The notes beneath the pieces are model-generated. The model had not been told where the DNA came from. It did not search any database and saw only the letters and a program-made list of their open reading frames with translations. Made by a program: the position numbers and the translations under genes. A stretch of 43,001 nucleotides of DNA, taken from positions 1-43,001 of the forward strand of contig JAFXBE010000037.1 in assembly GCA_017516765.1 (NCBI GenBank), in the 5' to 3' direction. This DNA is from Clostridia bacterium. GTDB taxonomy: Bacteria > Bacillota > Clostridia > Christensenellales > Aristaeellaceae. Shown piece after piece: positions 16,216 through 25,700 of the stretch; position 1 is the first letter of the stretch, and every line of letters begins with the position of its first letter.

Positions 16216-16248
16216 ACCCAAAACACCCAAGAAACGAGGACGTTTGGT

Positions 16249-17778
16249 ATGAACATACAGGTAAACCAACTGGGCTATACCCCTGCCATGCGTAAAGTGG
16301 CCATTATGCGCGGTGCGCTGAACAGCGAGCTGCTGGTAAAGAACGCTGCGGGTGAAACCGTGCTGACCGTTCCTGTAAGCACAGAGCGCACCCAGCTTTG
16401 GGGCGATGATGTGGTAACGGCAGATTTCAGTGCGCTTACCCGTCCCGGCACCTATACGCTGGAGTGCGGCAGCGAAAGCTCCTACCCCTTTGTAATCGCC
16501 GAGAAGCCCTACACCGCCTGCCTGACCGCTCTGGTGGATATGCTCTACTACCAGCGCTGCGGCGACGATCTGAAGCCCGAAGCGGGTTGTTTTGCCCACC
16601 CTGCCTGCCACACCGGCCTCGCCCGGGTCTACGGCACCGACGAATTTGTGGAAGCCAACGGCGGCTGGCACGATGCGGGCGACTACGGACGGTACATCGT
16701 ACCGGCGGCAAAGACGGTGGCGGATATGCTGCTGGCTTATGAATGGAACAAGGATGCCTTTGTGCCCGGGCTGACCGATCTGATAAACGAAGCCCGCTGG
16801 GAGCTGCAATGGATGCTGAAGCTGCAGCGCGCCGACGGCGGCGTGTACCACAAGGTAAGCTGCGCCGGCTTCTGCGGCATGATCATGCCCCACGAAGAAA
16901 AGGAAGAGCTGATCCTGAGCCCGGTATCCACCACCGCCACGGGCGATTTTGCCGCCTGTATGGCCATGGCTGCCAGAACCTATGCCGACATCGACAGCGC
17001 CTTTGCCGCACAGATGAAGGAAGCTGCCATCCGGGCATGGGATTTTCTTGAAAACAGCGAACCCATCCTGTTCCGCAACCCGGAGGGGATCCGCACGGGC
17101 GGCTACGGCGACCGGAGCGATGCGGACGAGCGGCTCTGGGCTGCCATTGAGCTGGCGCGTACCTGCGGCGAGCCCTATCTGACCGCAGCGGAAGTGAAGC
17201 TGGCTGCCATGGATCGCCACGCCGCACCGCTGGGCTGGGGCGATATGCGCGGCTACTGCGCCATCGAAGGTCTTGCGCTGCCCGGCGAGGCGGGGCAGCG
17301 GTGCCGCCGCTGGGTGCTGCGGGAGGCGGAGAATCTGCTGAAGCGGCTGAACCTGTACGGCATTTCCATGACAGAGCACCTGCACTGGGGCAGCAACATG
17401 GATGTTGCCAACCAGGGCATGATGCTGATGCAGGCCTTCCGGCTGACCGGTGAGGTCAAGTACCGCATCGCTGCCGAGAAGCAGCTGCATTATCTGCTGG
17501 GCGTGAATCCCCTCAGCTATTGCTATGTTTCCGGCTTCGGCTCCCAGCCCATGTGCCGCCCCCATCACCGCCCCAGCGTGGCGCAGGGGGTATGCCAGCC
17601 CGGCATGCTCTCCGGCGGCCCCTGCAGCGGGCTGGCGGATGCCGTCGCCAAGGAGCATCTGCAGGGGCAGCCTGCGGGCAAATGCTTTGTGGACGACCAC
17701 GGCAGCTATTCCACCAACGAGATCTGCATCTATTGGAATTCTCCCCTGATCGCGCTGGTGGCTGCGCTGGACAAGTAA
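16249..17778 (+). CDS. Glycoside hydrolase family 9 (cellulase-like)
   Basis: A 509-residue protein with an N-terminal Ig-like CelD_N domain (about 1-85: IQVNQLGYTPAMRKVAIM ... GTYTLECGSESSYPF) and the (alpha/alpha)6 GH9 barrel. GGWHDAGDYGRYIVP (138-152) holds the catalytic base aspartates 142/145, RPHHRPS (437-443) the conserved histidine-arginine loop, and DDHGSYSTNEICIYWNSPL the acid Glu491. These inverting enzymes cut beta-1,4-glucans or cello-/chito-oligosaccharides. No signal peptide is present, so it most likely acts in the cytoplasm on imported oligosaccharides. The ribosome binding site (GAGGA) is modest. It is monocistronic, flanked by its own promoter and terminator. Confidence 0.9.
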   Translation: MNIQVNQLGYTPAMRKVAIMRGALNSELLVKNAAGETVLTVPVSTERTQLWGDDVVTADFSALTRPGTYTLECGSESSYPFVIAEKPYTACLTALVDMLYYQRCGDDLKPEAGCFAHPACHTGLARVYGTDEFVEANGGWHDAGDYGRYIVPAAKTVADMLLAYEWNKDAFVPGLTDLINEARWELQWMLKLQRADGGVYHKVSCAGFCGMIMPHEEKEELILSPVSTTATGDFAACMAMAARTYADIDSAFAAQMKEAAIRAWDFLENSEPILFRNPEGIRTGGYGDRSDADERLWAAIELARTCGEPYLTAAEVKLAAMDRHAAPLGWGDMRGYCAIEGLALPGEAGQRCRRWVLREAENLLKRLNLYGISMTEHLHWGSNMDVANQGMMLMQAFRLTGEVKYRIAAEKQLHYLLGVNPLSYCYVSGFGSQPMCRPHHRPSVAQGVCQPGMLSGGPCSGLADAVAKEHLQGQPAGKCFVDDHGSYSTNEICIYWNSPLIALVAALDK

Positions 17779-17796
17779 AAGCAGCGGCATGCTGCC

Positions 17797-17831
17797 GCCC
17801 CCTCTGCACAGACGTGCCGGGGGGCTTTCTT
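17797..17831 (+). terminator. Terminator of the GH9 gene
   Basis: GCCCCC...GCAC pairs with GTGC...GGGGGC around a short loop, then TTTCTT. Confidence 0.65.
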
Positions 17832-17867
17832 GTACCCAGACTGTATCTTTTTTCCACGGGGGATGAT

Positions 17868-17896
17868 TTGCCGCCCACGCTGCGTTATCATATTAT
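17868..17896 (+). promoter_or_regulatory. Probable promoter of the SH3b protein gene
   Basis: TTGCCG and TATTAT are separated by 17 bases, 26 bases before the chosen start. Confidence 0.5.
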
Positions 17897-17922
17897 CAAC
17901 CAATTTTTCGGAGGCGATGCTT

Positions 17923-18981
17923 TTGAAACGTTTGCTTGCTTTGCTGATGCTGCCGGTCTGCGGCATTATGTTCCTTTTTCCTGCCTGCGCGCTGGAGTAC
18001 GGCAACGAGATCGCTCTGGTGGATGCCCTGACCTCGGATCGGGTGCATCTGCGGGCTGCTCCCTCCACGGACGCAGCTTCTCTGGGGCTGTATTACAGCG
18101 GCACGGAGACGGTGCTGCTGGGGCTGGATGCCGAATGGGCGCACATCCGCATCGGCACGGAGGAAGGGTACATGATGCGCCGTTATCTGCGCATTGATGC
18201 GGATCCGCGAACCGCTACAGACCGCCGTCCCTGGGGCGAGGTAAGCCCGTCGGCGGGCGCGCCCCTGCGCTATACCGCCGATCTGACCAGTCCTGCCGCG
18301 GGTACGGCTGCGTATGGGACGGCGCTGATGATTCTGGGCGAGACTGCCGGGCATGCCTACTATGTGCAGGCCGGGGAGGATCGTTACTACCTCCGCGCCG
18401 ATCAGGTGCGGATCACGGACAGGGTCGCCGCGCCGGATGCCCTTGCGCCGCTGGAGATCCGCCGGGTGCTGGAGGATACGCTGCCCTTTGTGAACACTGC
18501 AGACGGACGTCCCACCCTGATCAGCGGGTACAGCGCGGGGCTGACGGATGTACCCTGCCTGACGGGGCGTTTTGCCCTTGCCGATCTGGATCGGGACGGC
18601 GGGTTGGAAGCTGCGCTGGAATTCTGGACGGAAGACTATCTCTGCAGCTACCTGCTGCTGGATGCGGAGGACGGTCAGGTATACGGCTACGAAAGCAGCT
18701 ACCGGGGGCTGACCGGGCTGAAGCAGGACGGCAGTGCGGGCTGGTCCAACGGGGCAGCGAACAACGGCTTTGGCTGGAGCAGCCTTTGGACGGAAGACCG
18801 GACCGACAACGGCAACATCGCCTGGTGCGATGACGACGGCAACGGGATCGTCTACTTCGTAAACGGGAAGGAAGCGACGGAAAAGGAGTATATCGACGCG
18901 GTGGACCGCCAGTTTGAAAAACCCGGCGCTGTCTGGTATGCGCTGACCGAGGATAACCTGAACATGCTGTTTGAAAAATAA
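17923..18981 (+). CDS. Secreted SH3b-domain protein
   Basis: A 352-residue exported protein: basic start MKRLLALLMLPVCG, hydrophobic core and a cleavage site near FPACA-LEYG. Residues ~35-95 are a bacterial SH3 (SH3b) domain (DRVHLRAAPSTDAASLGLYYSG ... AEWAHIRIGTEEGYMMRRYL in pieces), which typically binds cell-wall peptides. The rest has a FALADLDRDGGLEAALEFW segment like FG-GAP-type calcium loops. TTG at 17923 is preferred because CGGAGG (17909-17914) lies 8 bases upstream; the ATG at 17917 is only 2 bases from it. No enzymatic domain is recognised. A similar SH3b protein is encoded at 26900-27856. Confidence 0.75.
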   Translation: MKRLLALLMLPVCGIMFLFPACALEYGNEIALVDALTSDRVHLRAAPSTDAASLGLYYSGTETVLLGLDAEWAHIRIGTEEGYMMRRYLRIDADPRTATDRRPWGEVSPSAGAPLRYTADLTSPAAGTAAYGTALMILGETAGHAYYVQAGEDRYYLRADQVRITDRVAAPDALAPLEIRRVLEDTLPFVNTADGRPTLISGYSAGLTDVPCLTGRFALADLDRDGGLEAALEFWTEDYLCSYLLLDAEDGQVYGYESSYRGLTGLKQDGSAGWSNGAANNGFGWSSLWTEDRTDNGNIAWCDDDGNGIVYFVNGKEATEKEYIDAVDRQFEKPGAVWYALTEDNLNMLFEK

Positions 18982-19016
18982 ATGTTTCCGTACGGCTCAT
19001 GCCGTGCGGGGAACGG

Positions 19017-19049
19017 GCTGCGGCGGGCAAACCCTGCCGCAGCTTTTTT
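19017..19049 (+). terminator. Terminator of the SH3b protein gene
   Basis: GCTGCGGCGGG/CCCTGCCGCAGC stem, four-base loop, then TTTTTT. Confidence 0.85.
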
Positions 19050-19057
19050 ACCCCCGC

Positions 19058-19086
19058 TTGTCAATCCTGCGGGGATGGGGTAAGAT
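19058..19086 (+). promoter_or_regulatory. Promoter of nagA
   Basis: TTGTCA and TAAGAT are separated by 17 bases, 34 bases before the start codon. Confidence 0.6.
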
Positions 19087-19120
19087 GATGGAAAAGAATG
19101 TTTGATCGGGAGGCGTTACC

Positions 19121-20281
19121 ATGCTGGTGATCAATGCAACGGTATATCCGGAGGGCAGTTTTGTTGCGCCCCTGTGCGTACGCATGGACGGCGGCAGGGT
19201 GCAGCAGGTCTCCCCCACCCTTTCGCCCCTGCCCGGAGAAGAAGTACTGGATCTGGCAGGCGACTATCTGCTGCCGGGGTTTGTGGATGTGCACATCCAC
19301 GGGTACAGGGGCTGCGATACCATGCAGGGAGAAGCCGCCATCCGCGCCATGAGCCGGGCATTGTACAGGGAGGGGGTTGCCGCTTTTCTGCCCACCACCA
19401 TGAGCGCATCCCCGGAGGAAACGCTGCATGCCATAGCCGGTGTGCGGGCGGTGATGGCTTCGCCGGAGCCTGTGGGCGCACAGGTGCTGGGCGTACACAT
19501 GGAAGCCCCATTCCTGAGCCCTCTGCGGGCAGGCGCACAGCGGAAGGAGCATTTCTGCGCCCCAGACATGGAGACCCTGCGGTCGCTGACCGGGGGCAGT
19601 CTTCAGGGGATCCGGCTGCTGACCCTTGCGCCCGAGCTGGAGGGTTCCGAATTCTTGATCCCTGCTGCCTGCGAGGCCGGCATCACTGTATCGCTGGGGC
19701 ATACCTGCGCCACCGCCGAAGAGACCCATCTGGCGGCGGATCGGGGCGCGACCCATGTGACCCACACCTTCAACGCCCAGACCCCGCTGAACCACCGTGA
19801 ACCGGGCGTACCCGGCGCAGCTTTGACCGACGACCGGCTCTATTGCGAGGTGATCGCCGACGGGATCCACCTGCACGGAGATGCGGTGCGGCTGCTGGTG
19901 CGCGCCAAAGGTGCGGACAGGGCCGTTGCCGTGACCGATGCCATGGAGGCCGCCGGAATGCCGGAGGGCAGCTACCGTCTCGGGGGCAGCCGGGTGCTGG
20001 TAAAGGATGGGCAGGCCCGTCTGGAGGACGGCACGCTGGCAGGCTCGGTGCTCACCATGGGGCAGGCGTTGGAAAACCTGATCCACCGTTTCGGCATCCT
20101 GCCGGAGGATGCGGTGCGCATGTGCACCCTGACCCCTGCCCGTTCCATCGGCGAGAGGCTGGCGGGGCGCATCTGTCCCGGCGCGCCTGTGCCCCTGACC
20201 CGCTGGACAAAGGACTGGCGCATGATGGGCATCGTGGACCAGGCTTTCCCCGCTTGCAACAGGGCGGCAAATCGCCTATAA
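19121..20281 (+). CDS. nagA: N-acetylglucosamine-6-phosphate deacetylase
   Basis: A 386-residue amidohydrolase that removes acetate from GlcNAc-6-phosphate, feeding amino-sugar use and cell-wall recycling. The metal and catalytic residues are all placed as in NagA: DVHIHGYRGCDTM (His58, His60), GVHMEAPFLSP (Glu128), SLGHTCAT (His194), THTFNA (His215) and VTDAMEAAG (catalytic Asp273). The usual EGPF-KGAH loop reads EAPF-AGAQ, a mild deviation. Start at 19121 follows CGGGAGG by 7 bases. No nagB or PTS gene is adjacent; a MATE exporter follows 118 bases downstream with no clear terminator between. The last 30 residues (after GRICPGAP) are less typical than the rest. Confidence 0.93.
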   Translation: MLVINATVYPEGSFVAPLCVRMDGGRVQQVSPTLSPLPGEEVLDLAGDYLLPGFVDVHIHGYRGCDTMQGEAAIRAMSRALYREGVAAFLPTTMSASPEETLHAIAGVRAVMASPEPVGAQVLGVHMEAPFLSPLRAGAQRKEHFCAPDMETLRSLTGGSLQGIRLLTLAPELEGSEFLIPAACEAGITVSLGHTCATAEETHLAADRGATHVTHTFNAQTPLNHREPGVPGAALTDDRLYCEVIADGIHLHGDAVRLLVRAKGADRAVAVTDAMEAAGMPEGSYRLGGSRVLVKDGQARLEDGTLAGSVLTMGQALENLIHRFGILPEDAVRMCTLTPARSIGERLAGRICPGAPVPLTRWTKDWRMMGIVDQAFPACNRAANRL

Positions 20282-20399
20282 TGGACGGGATCGCGCCTTG
20301 CCGGGCGCGGTCTGCGGCTGCTTGACAGAACGCGCCGCAGGGTCTGCCGGACGATGGCAGACATGAAAACCGCCCCGCCGGGGGCACAGAGGTGCAGAC

Positions 20400-21797
20400 A
20401 TGAAACGTGATTCTTCCTCCCGCCGGGGTATGATCGGCGTGATCTTTGCCCTGGCATGGCCCACCATGCTGGAGCAGCTGATGCAGACAGCCGTCCAGTA
20501 CGTGGATACCGCCATGGTAGGTTCGCTGGGCACCACCGCCACCGCTGCCGTGGGCGCCACCACCACCGTCAACTGGTTGATCGGCAGCACCGTATCCGCA
20601 CTGGGCGTGGGCTTTCTGAGCATGATCGCCAAGGCCTACGGCGCAAACGACAAGCAGACGGCAGCCCGTGCCACCGGGCAGGCCACCCTTGCGGTGCTGG
20701 TATCCGGGCTGTTTTTTACCGCCCTTGCCCTCGGACTGAGCGGGCAGGTGCCGGTATGGATGCAGGTGGATGAGAACATACAGCAGCTGGCTGCCACCTA
20801 TTTCTTTATCCTCTACACCCCCATGCTGCCCCGCGCCGCCAGCATCATTTTCGGCACGGCGCTGCGGGCGGCGGGCGATACCAAGACCCCCATGCGGGTG
20901 GGGGTATGGGTGAACATCATCAATGTTTCCCTCAACTTCCTGCTCATCTACCCCACCCGGGATCTGTCGCTGCTGGGCGTTACCTTCCGCATGCCCGGCG
21001 CGGGCATGGGTGTGATCGGCGCAGCCGTTGCCAGCGCTGTCGCCTTTGCGGTGGGCGGCATCTGCATGACCGTTGCGCTGTGGCGGCACCCGGTCATCTC
21101 CCCCAAGGGGCAGCGGCTCAAGCCCGATATGGAGGTGCTGCGTCCCTGCCTGAAGGTGGCCTTGCCCAACATGCTGCAGCGTTTCGGCACCTCGCTGGGG
21201 TACGTTGCCTTTGCCGCCATGATCAACTCGCTGGGCGAGATCTCCACGGCGGCGCACACCATCGCCAATACGGTGGAATCGGCCTTCTATGTGCCGGGCT
21301 ACGGCATGCAGACTGCAGCCGCCACCCTGGCGGGCAATGCCTACGGCGCGCGGGACAAGCAGCGGATGAAAGATCTGGCCCGCACCATTCTGCCCATCGA
21401 GATCGCCTTGATGATCCTCTCCGGCGGGCTGTTGTTCCTCTTTGCCCCCAATATGATGGGGCTGTTCTCCACCAGCGCGGAGGTGATCCTGCTGGGCTCC
21501 ACGGTGCTGCGCATGGTGGCGGTATCGGAGCCGTTCTACGGGGTATCCATCATTATCGAGGGCATGCTGCAGGGCGTGGGGCGCACGGTGACCCCCTTTG
21601 TCTATAACATTATCGGCATGTGGGGCGTGCGCATTGTGGGCACCTTTGTCTGCACCCAGCTGCTGGGCATGTCGCTGGTGGCTGCCTGGGCGTGCATGAT
21701 CGCCCATAACCTGCTGCTGTTTGTGCTGTTTACCATCCACTATCTGCGGGGCAACTGGAACCCGCTGAACAAGCCTGCGGAGATGCATGTCGAATAG
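20400..21797 (+). CDS. MATE family efflux transporter (2)
   Basis: A 465-residue, 12-helix MATE protein, in a different subgroup from the one at 14635-15990. FALAWPTMLEQLMQTAVQYV, VDTAMVGSLGTTATAAVG and GTALRAAGDTKTPM are the family's first-half motifs, and AHTIANTVESAFYVPGYGMQ with NAYGARDKQRM mark the second half. It exports unknown compounds by cation antiport. The ribosome binding site (AGAGGTG, 20386-20393) is weak. It may be read through from nagA; a TTGACA at 20322 lacks a good -10 partner. A 11-bp hairpin (21807-21835) follows the stop and leads into repeat copy A. Confidence 0.92.
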   Translation: MKRDSSSRRGMIGVIFALAWPTMLEQLMQTAVQYVDTAMVGSLGTTATAAVGATTTVNWLIGSTVSALGVGFLSMIAKAYGANDKQTAARATGQATLAVLVSGLFFTALALGLSGQVPVWMQVDENIQQLAATYFFILYTPMLPRAASIIFGTALRAAGDTKTPMRVGVWVNIINVSLNFLLIYPTRDLSLLGVTFRMPGAGMGVIGAAVASAVAFAVGGICMTVALWRHPVISPKGQRLKPDMEVLRPCLKVALPNMLQRFGTSLGYVAFAAMINSLGEISTAAHTIANTVESAFYVPGYGMQTAAATLAGNAYGARDKQRMKDLARTILPIEIALMILSGGLLFLFAPNMMGLFSTSAEVILLGSTVLRMVAVSEPFYGVSIIIEGMLQGVGRTVTPFVYNIIGMWGVRIVGTFVCTQLLGMSLVAAWACMIAHNLLLFVLFTIHYLRGNWNPLNKPAEMHVE

Positions 21798-21837
21798 GAA
21801 AGGAAACACCGCTTCCCTTTTCATGGGAAGCGGTGCC

Positions 21838-22042
21838 AGCTCGTCAAAAAACACGCCTGCGGCGGCTTTTTTGACGACTATTGCACCGTTTGCCTAGGAG
21901 CCTACGGCTCCCCGGGCGGCAAACGGCGATAGGAACCCCTTGCTACGCAAGGGTTCCGAAACCACCGTACACGCCGCTGGTTTCGGAATGACAATCGGAG
22001 GGCTGCGGCCCTCCGATACCTCTGAGACTTCTTTGACAGTCT
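21838..22042 (+). repeat. Convergent-intergenic repeat, copy A
   Basis: It begins AGCTCGTCAAAAAA and ends TTTGACAGTCT, an imperfect terminal inverted repeat. Inside are four hairpins: the CGTCAAAAAA/TTTTTTGACG stem, CCGTTTGCC/GGCAAACGG, AACCCCTTGC/GCAAGGGTT and CGGAGGGC/GCCCTCCG. Copies B, C and D are at 35330, 42864 and 25977. It is flanked on both sides by hairpins with the same stem, ACACCGCTTCCC/GGGAAGCGGTG (21807-21835 and 22043-22073). It separates the convergent MATE and QueT genes and has no reading frame of its own. Confidence 0.8.
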
Positions 22043-22078
22043 AACACCGCTTCCCTTAATGGGAAGCGGTGTTTTGGT

Positions 22079-22558
22079 TTACCTGTCGTTCCACAGGTGC
22101 AGGCGTTCCAACGCCTTGACCAGCGGGATGCCCAAAGCGTAGCATACCACTGCCTGCCCGAGGCTGACGGTGAGCACATTCAGCCACAAAAGATCGATGC
22201 CGTATGCATAGGTGAGTACCAGACCGATGATGATGCCGTTGCACAGCACCGGCGGCAGTGCAGCCAGCCACACGTTCCTGCGCAGCCTGCGGGTAAGCAG
22301 ACCCGCCAGCAGCGTTGCCAGCGTGCCGAAAATAACGTCGTAGGGGTTTGCCCCCGCCAGCAGGTTGCTGAGCAGGCAACCAATGGTAAGCCCTGCCGTG
22401 GCTTCGGGAAACAGCACCGGCAGCAAAGTAAGGGCTTCGGAGATCCGGAACTGCACCTGCTGGAAGCTGATGGGCTGAAAAACCAATGTAAGCGCAGTAT
22501 AGAGGGCTGCGATCACTGCGCCCATGCACAGAGCGCGAACCCGGGACCTGATTTGCAT
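22079..22558 (-). CDS. queT: QueT family ECF transporter S component
   Basis: A 159-residue membrane protein with about five helices and the QueT signature QFRISEALTLLPVLFPEATA followed by GLTIGCLLSNLLAG and DVIFGTLATLLAG. QueT proteins are the substrate-binding subunit of energy-coupling-factor transporters for a queuosine precursor; they use a shared EcfAAT module that is not encoded here. The start at 22558 has AAAGGAG 6 bases upstream; an upstream GTG would overlap that site. The short leader (about 35 bases) leaves no visible preQ1 riboswitch, and no queuosine genes are adjacent, so the substrate rests on family membership. Confidence 0.85.
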   Translation of the reverse strand: MQIRSRVRALCMGAVIAALYTALTLVFQPISFQQVQFRISEALTLLPVLFPEATAGLTIGCLLSNLLAGANPYDVIFGTLATLLAGLLTRRLRRNVWLAALPPVLCNGIIIGLVLTYAYGIDLLWLNVLTVSLGQAVVCYALGIPLVKALERLHLWNDR

Positions 22559-22599
22559 GGAAAGCTCCTTTCCCACAGGTGGTAATGGATGGACGGTCT

Positions 22600-22628
22600 A
22601 TTATAGCATGGTTTTTTCCCTTCGCCAA
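22600..22628 (-). promoter_or_regulatory. Promoter of queT
   Basis: On the minus strand TTGGCG and a perfect TATAAT are separated by 17 bases. Confidence 0.75.
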
Positions 22629-22766
22629 GAGTGCATGGTATGACGTTATCGGCGGCGCACTGTTCTTGCAGGCGTTGGCAGAAAGGGGCAGAATAAGGAT
22701 ATGGATGAATCTGGCAGAACAAATCGTTGTATCGGTATCACCCCAATGACCAAGGAGGCTTTTCGT

Positions 22767-25700
22767 ATGTCCAGAACCCTTTCGGCGTTACTTTGTATTC
22801 TGCTTTTGCTGGCTGGCCTGTTTTCCTGCGCCCTTGCCGAAGAGAACGATGCTTTATTCCCCGCCAAGGAAGGCTGGCTGTACGGCTACATCCATTCGGA
22901 CGGCACATGGGCCATCTCCCCTGCCTTTACACGGGCTTATCCTTTTCAGGAAAGCGGGCTTGCACCTGTGCGCACCCGGATCGCCGATCTTTTCAGCAAC
23001 GATGAGCCTTTCCGCATGATCAACCGGCAGGGCGAAACCGCCGTGCTGCTGGAGGACTGGCGGCTGGAAATGGAGTATCTGGGCGTGAACGCCAACAGAC
23101 AAACGCCCATTATCGCCGGGAATGCCAACCTGCTGGTGCACCGGGAAAACCACCGCCGCCATGCAATCTACCTGTCCCATACCGGGGAGCTGTTGGAGCT
23201 GACCCCGGCCTTTCTGGGCTATGAACCGCCGTATACCTCCCAATCCCTTGCCCGTTTGCCGGGAGAGGAGGATGACCGACCCTTTGTGCTTGATATCCGC
23301 CAATGGGGCGACCGTCTGGTGGTCAACATCTGGGTGGAAGAAAAGCAACTGGATCGCAAGCAGATCGACAGTGAGTCCCGCAGGCTGTATATCCTGCTGG
23401 ATGCAGACGGCAAGAAGATCCACGAAGGTGTTTTTGAATCACCTGATTTGGTCGATTACACGCCGGTTCCCATTACCGCGCCCTATTTGCCGATCGTGCA
23501 GGGCGAAAGCATTGCTTTTATCGACCGCGACGGTCAGATCGTGGCAGAAGGATTACCTCTGAACGCCCGGCTGACCGATGAGGGAGATGCCCTAGATATC
23601 GAATACCACAAGCTGTACCAGCTGATTGAAACCGGTGAGCAGCTTACGTATCCCGAATATGCCGCGTACCGCGCCGGAAAGAATCCCAGCGGGTATGCGG
23701 TATATGAAAACGGTTATGTGGATGCGCAGGGGAAACCCGCAGACTTTGCCGCACTTGCCGGGGAAGATCCGGAAGAGGTCTCCGAGTTTTCAGCAGAAGG
23801 GGTGGCATGGGTTCAGCGTTGGGATGACGGAAGCCACTTTCTGATGGATACCGATGGGAACAACCTGACCGGCGAAGCCCTGTGGAATTTGACCATTGAC
23901 GATGATTACTCCACGGAAATCCACCCGCAGGATGCGTTTTTCGCCCAGCCATGGGAACCTGCCAGCTTGGATTTTGAAGGCATGAACTATCTGAACCCTC
24001 AGGGTAAGACCCTCTTCCCCGGAGCGCCCCTGTATGAAGCTGATCCATTCTGCAACGGGCTTGCCCGGGCGGTGATTCTGGCAGAATCCTGCAAGCCGCT
24101 GGAGATCTATCTTGACACCACCGGCAAGGTGGTTTGGGCAGAGGACGGGCGTAGGCAGGATGTTCAGCAATGGCTGGACAGCGGTACCGTGTTTTCACCC
24201 GACAATTTGACCTTGGAGGAAGCAAAACACCTGATTGTCGGCGAGTGGGAGCTGTTTGAATCCTGCAACGAAAGTTGGCCCATCCAATTGTTGGAAAATG
24301 GACAAATGTGGCAGGAAAACATTCGCTGGGATCTGGAGGCGGCCGACCCTTCTATCGAAGAATGCGAATTTGTGTTGGTAATATATAAAGATGATGAGAC
24401 CGTCAGACGGTATGGGATCCACTTTTATTCTGCCGATTCTTTTTGGCGTGACTACGAAGAAGGTTACAAACGGGTACCGCCGGGATACTGCGACATGAAG
24501 GAGGCAGCCTACGCCGACGATCCGCAGGAGCAAGCGCTTCCGCAAGGTACCATCCATTTCGGAGACACGTCAGGATCCCCCATCTACGAGGGAACACAAC
24601 CACCGAGACAAATGGAAATGGGCGTAATGAATTATCGCCTTTCCGCGTACCGGGACAACGGCGGGCTTTCATCATCCTACAACGGAGACGAGCCGCCCCG
24701 ACTGACCGGGCTGAGCCTTCTCTGGGAGCAGCCCATTGGCCCCGCCGCTATTGGCGACGACCCGTTCTGGCAGCCGCTGATCGTCAAATGGTTCAAGAAT
24801 GTCCGGGACATCAGCACCATTTCGGAAGAACTGAAAGCCACCGCGGCGCTGAAAGAAGTCATTGCCATAGGCACCGATGGGCGGATCCATCTGTTTGATC
24901 TCTATACCGGGCAGCGCACACGAGACCCGCTGGAGGGCGGCAGCTATGCCGGAACCCCTGCTCTGCACGAGACCCTGCCCATTCTGGCTGCACCGGGCGA
25001 TACAGGGATCACCTTTCTGCAAATGACGGACGGCAGCGTGATTGACCATCTGGAAAGCACCCACCATGCCCCCAAAATGGTGCTGTGGCAGCGGGACAAG
25101 CTGCTGCTGCAGACCTGTAATGCGGTCACCTATACCCCGGCAATAGGCTCGTATACCAACAACGGTCGGGACATATCCTTTGAGGTGGAGGGCATCAGAC
25201 CATGGAAGGATTTGCTTTATCCCGAGAGCCCCGTCAGCGGAAACCAGCAAATGCTTTATTACGGAAACCGGAAAGGCATCAGCGCATATTCCCTCTACAC
25301 GGGCAGCGTGACCGGTCAATGGACAGGGGTCGGGACGGTGGTTTCCTGTATTGGGGTTAAAGAAATCGCCAGTGATGACAGCCGCCTGCTGTATTTTGGA
25401 AACGCTACGCTGGGCGGTGGTCTGCCGAGCCCCTGCAAGCTGGTCTGTCTGGATGCAGACCTGATGGAGGAACAGTGGTCGGTAACGCTTTCTGCCAATG
25501 ACTGGGACGAACTGCCAAACGGCTGCATCGCTTCGCCGGTGGTCGGAGAAAAAGCCTTGGAAGGCATGGTGTACTTTACCCTTACCGGTATGATCCCCAA
25601 AGAGCGGAAAAACGGCGAGACGGTCTCCGTCCTGATCGCCCTTGATGCAGATACCGGAGAGATCCTGTGGCAGAAGTCCCTTAGCGGGCGTACGGTATCG

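Noticed and set aside
17917..17922. ATG at 17917 as start of the SH3b protein
   Set aside because: It is only 2 bases from the ribosome binding site; TTG at 17923 has the proper 8-base spacing.
20322..20355. Promoter TTGACA upstream of MATE transporter 2
   Set aside because: No acceptable -10 hexamer at 16-18 bases; co-transcription with nagA is as likely.
22559..22600. preQ1 riboswitch before queT
   Set aside because: The leader is only about 35 bases and lacks the preQ1-I stem and A-rich tail sequence.
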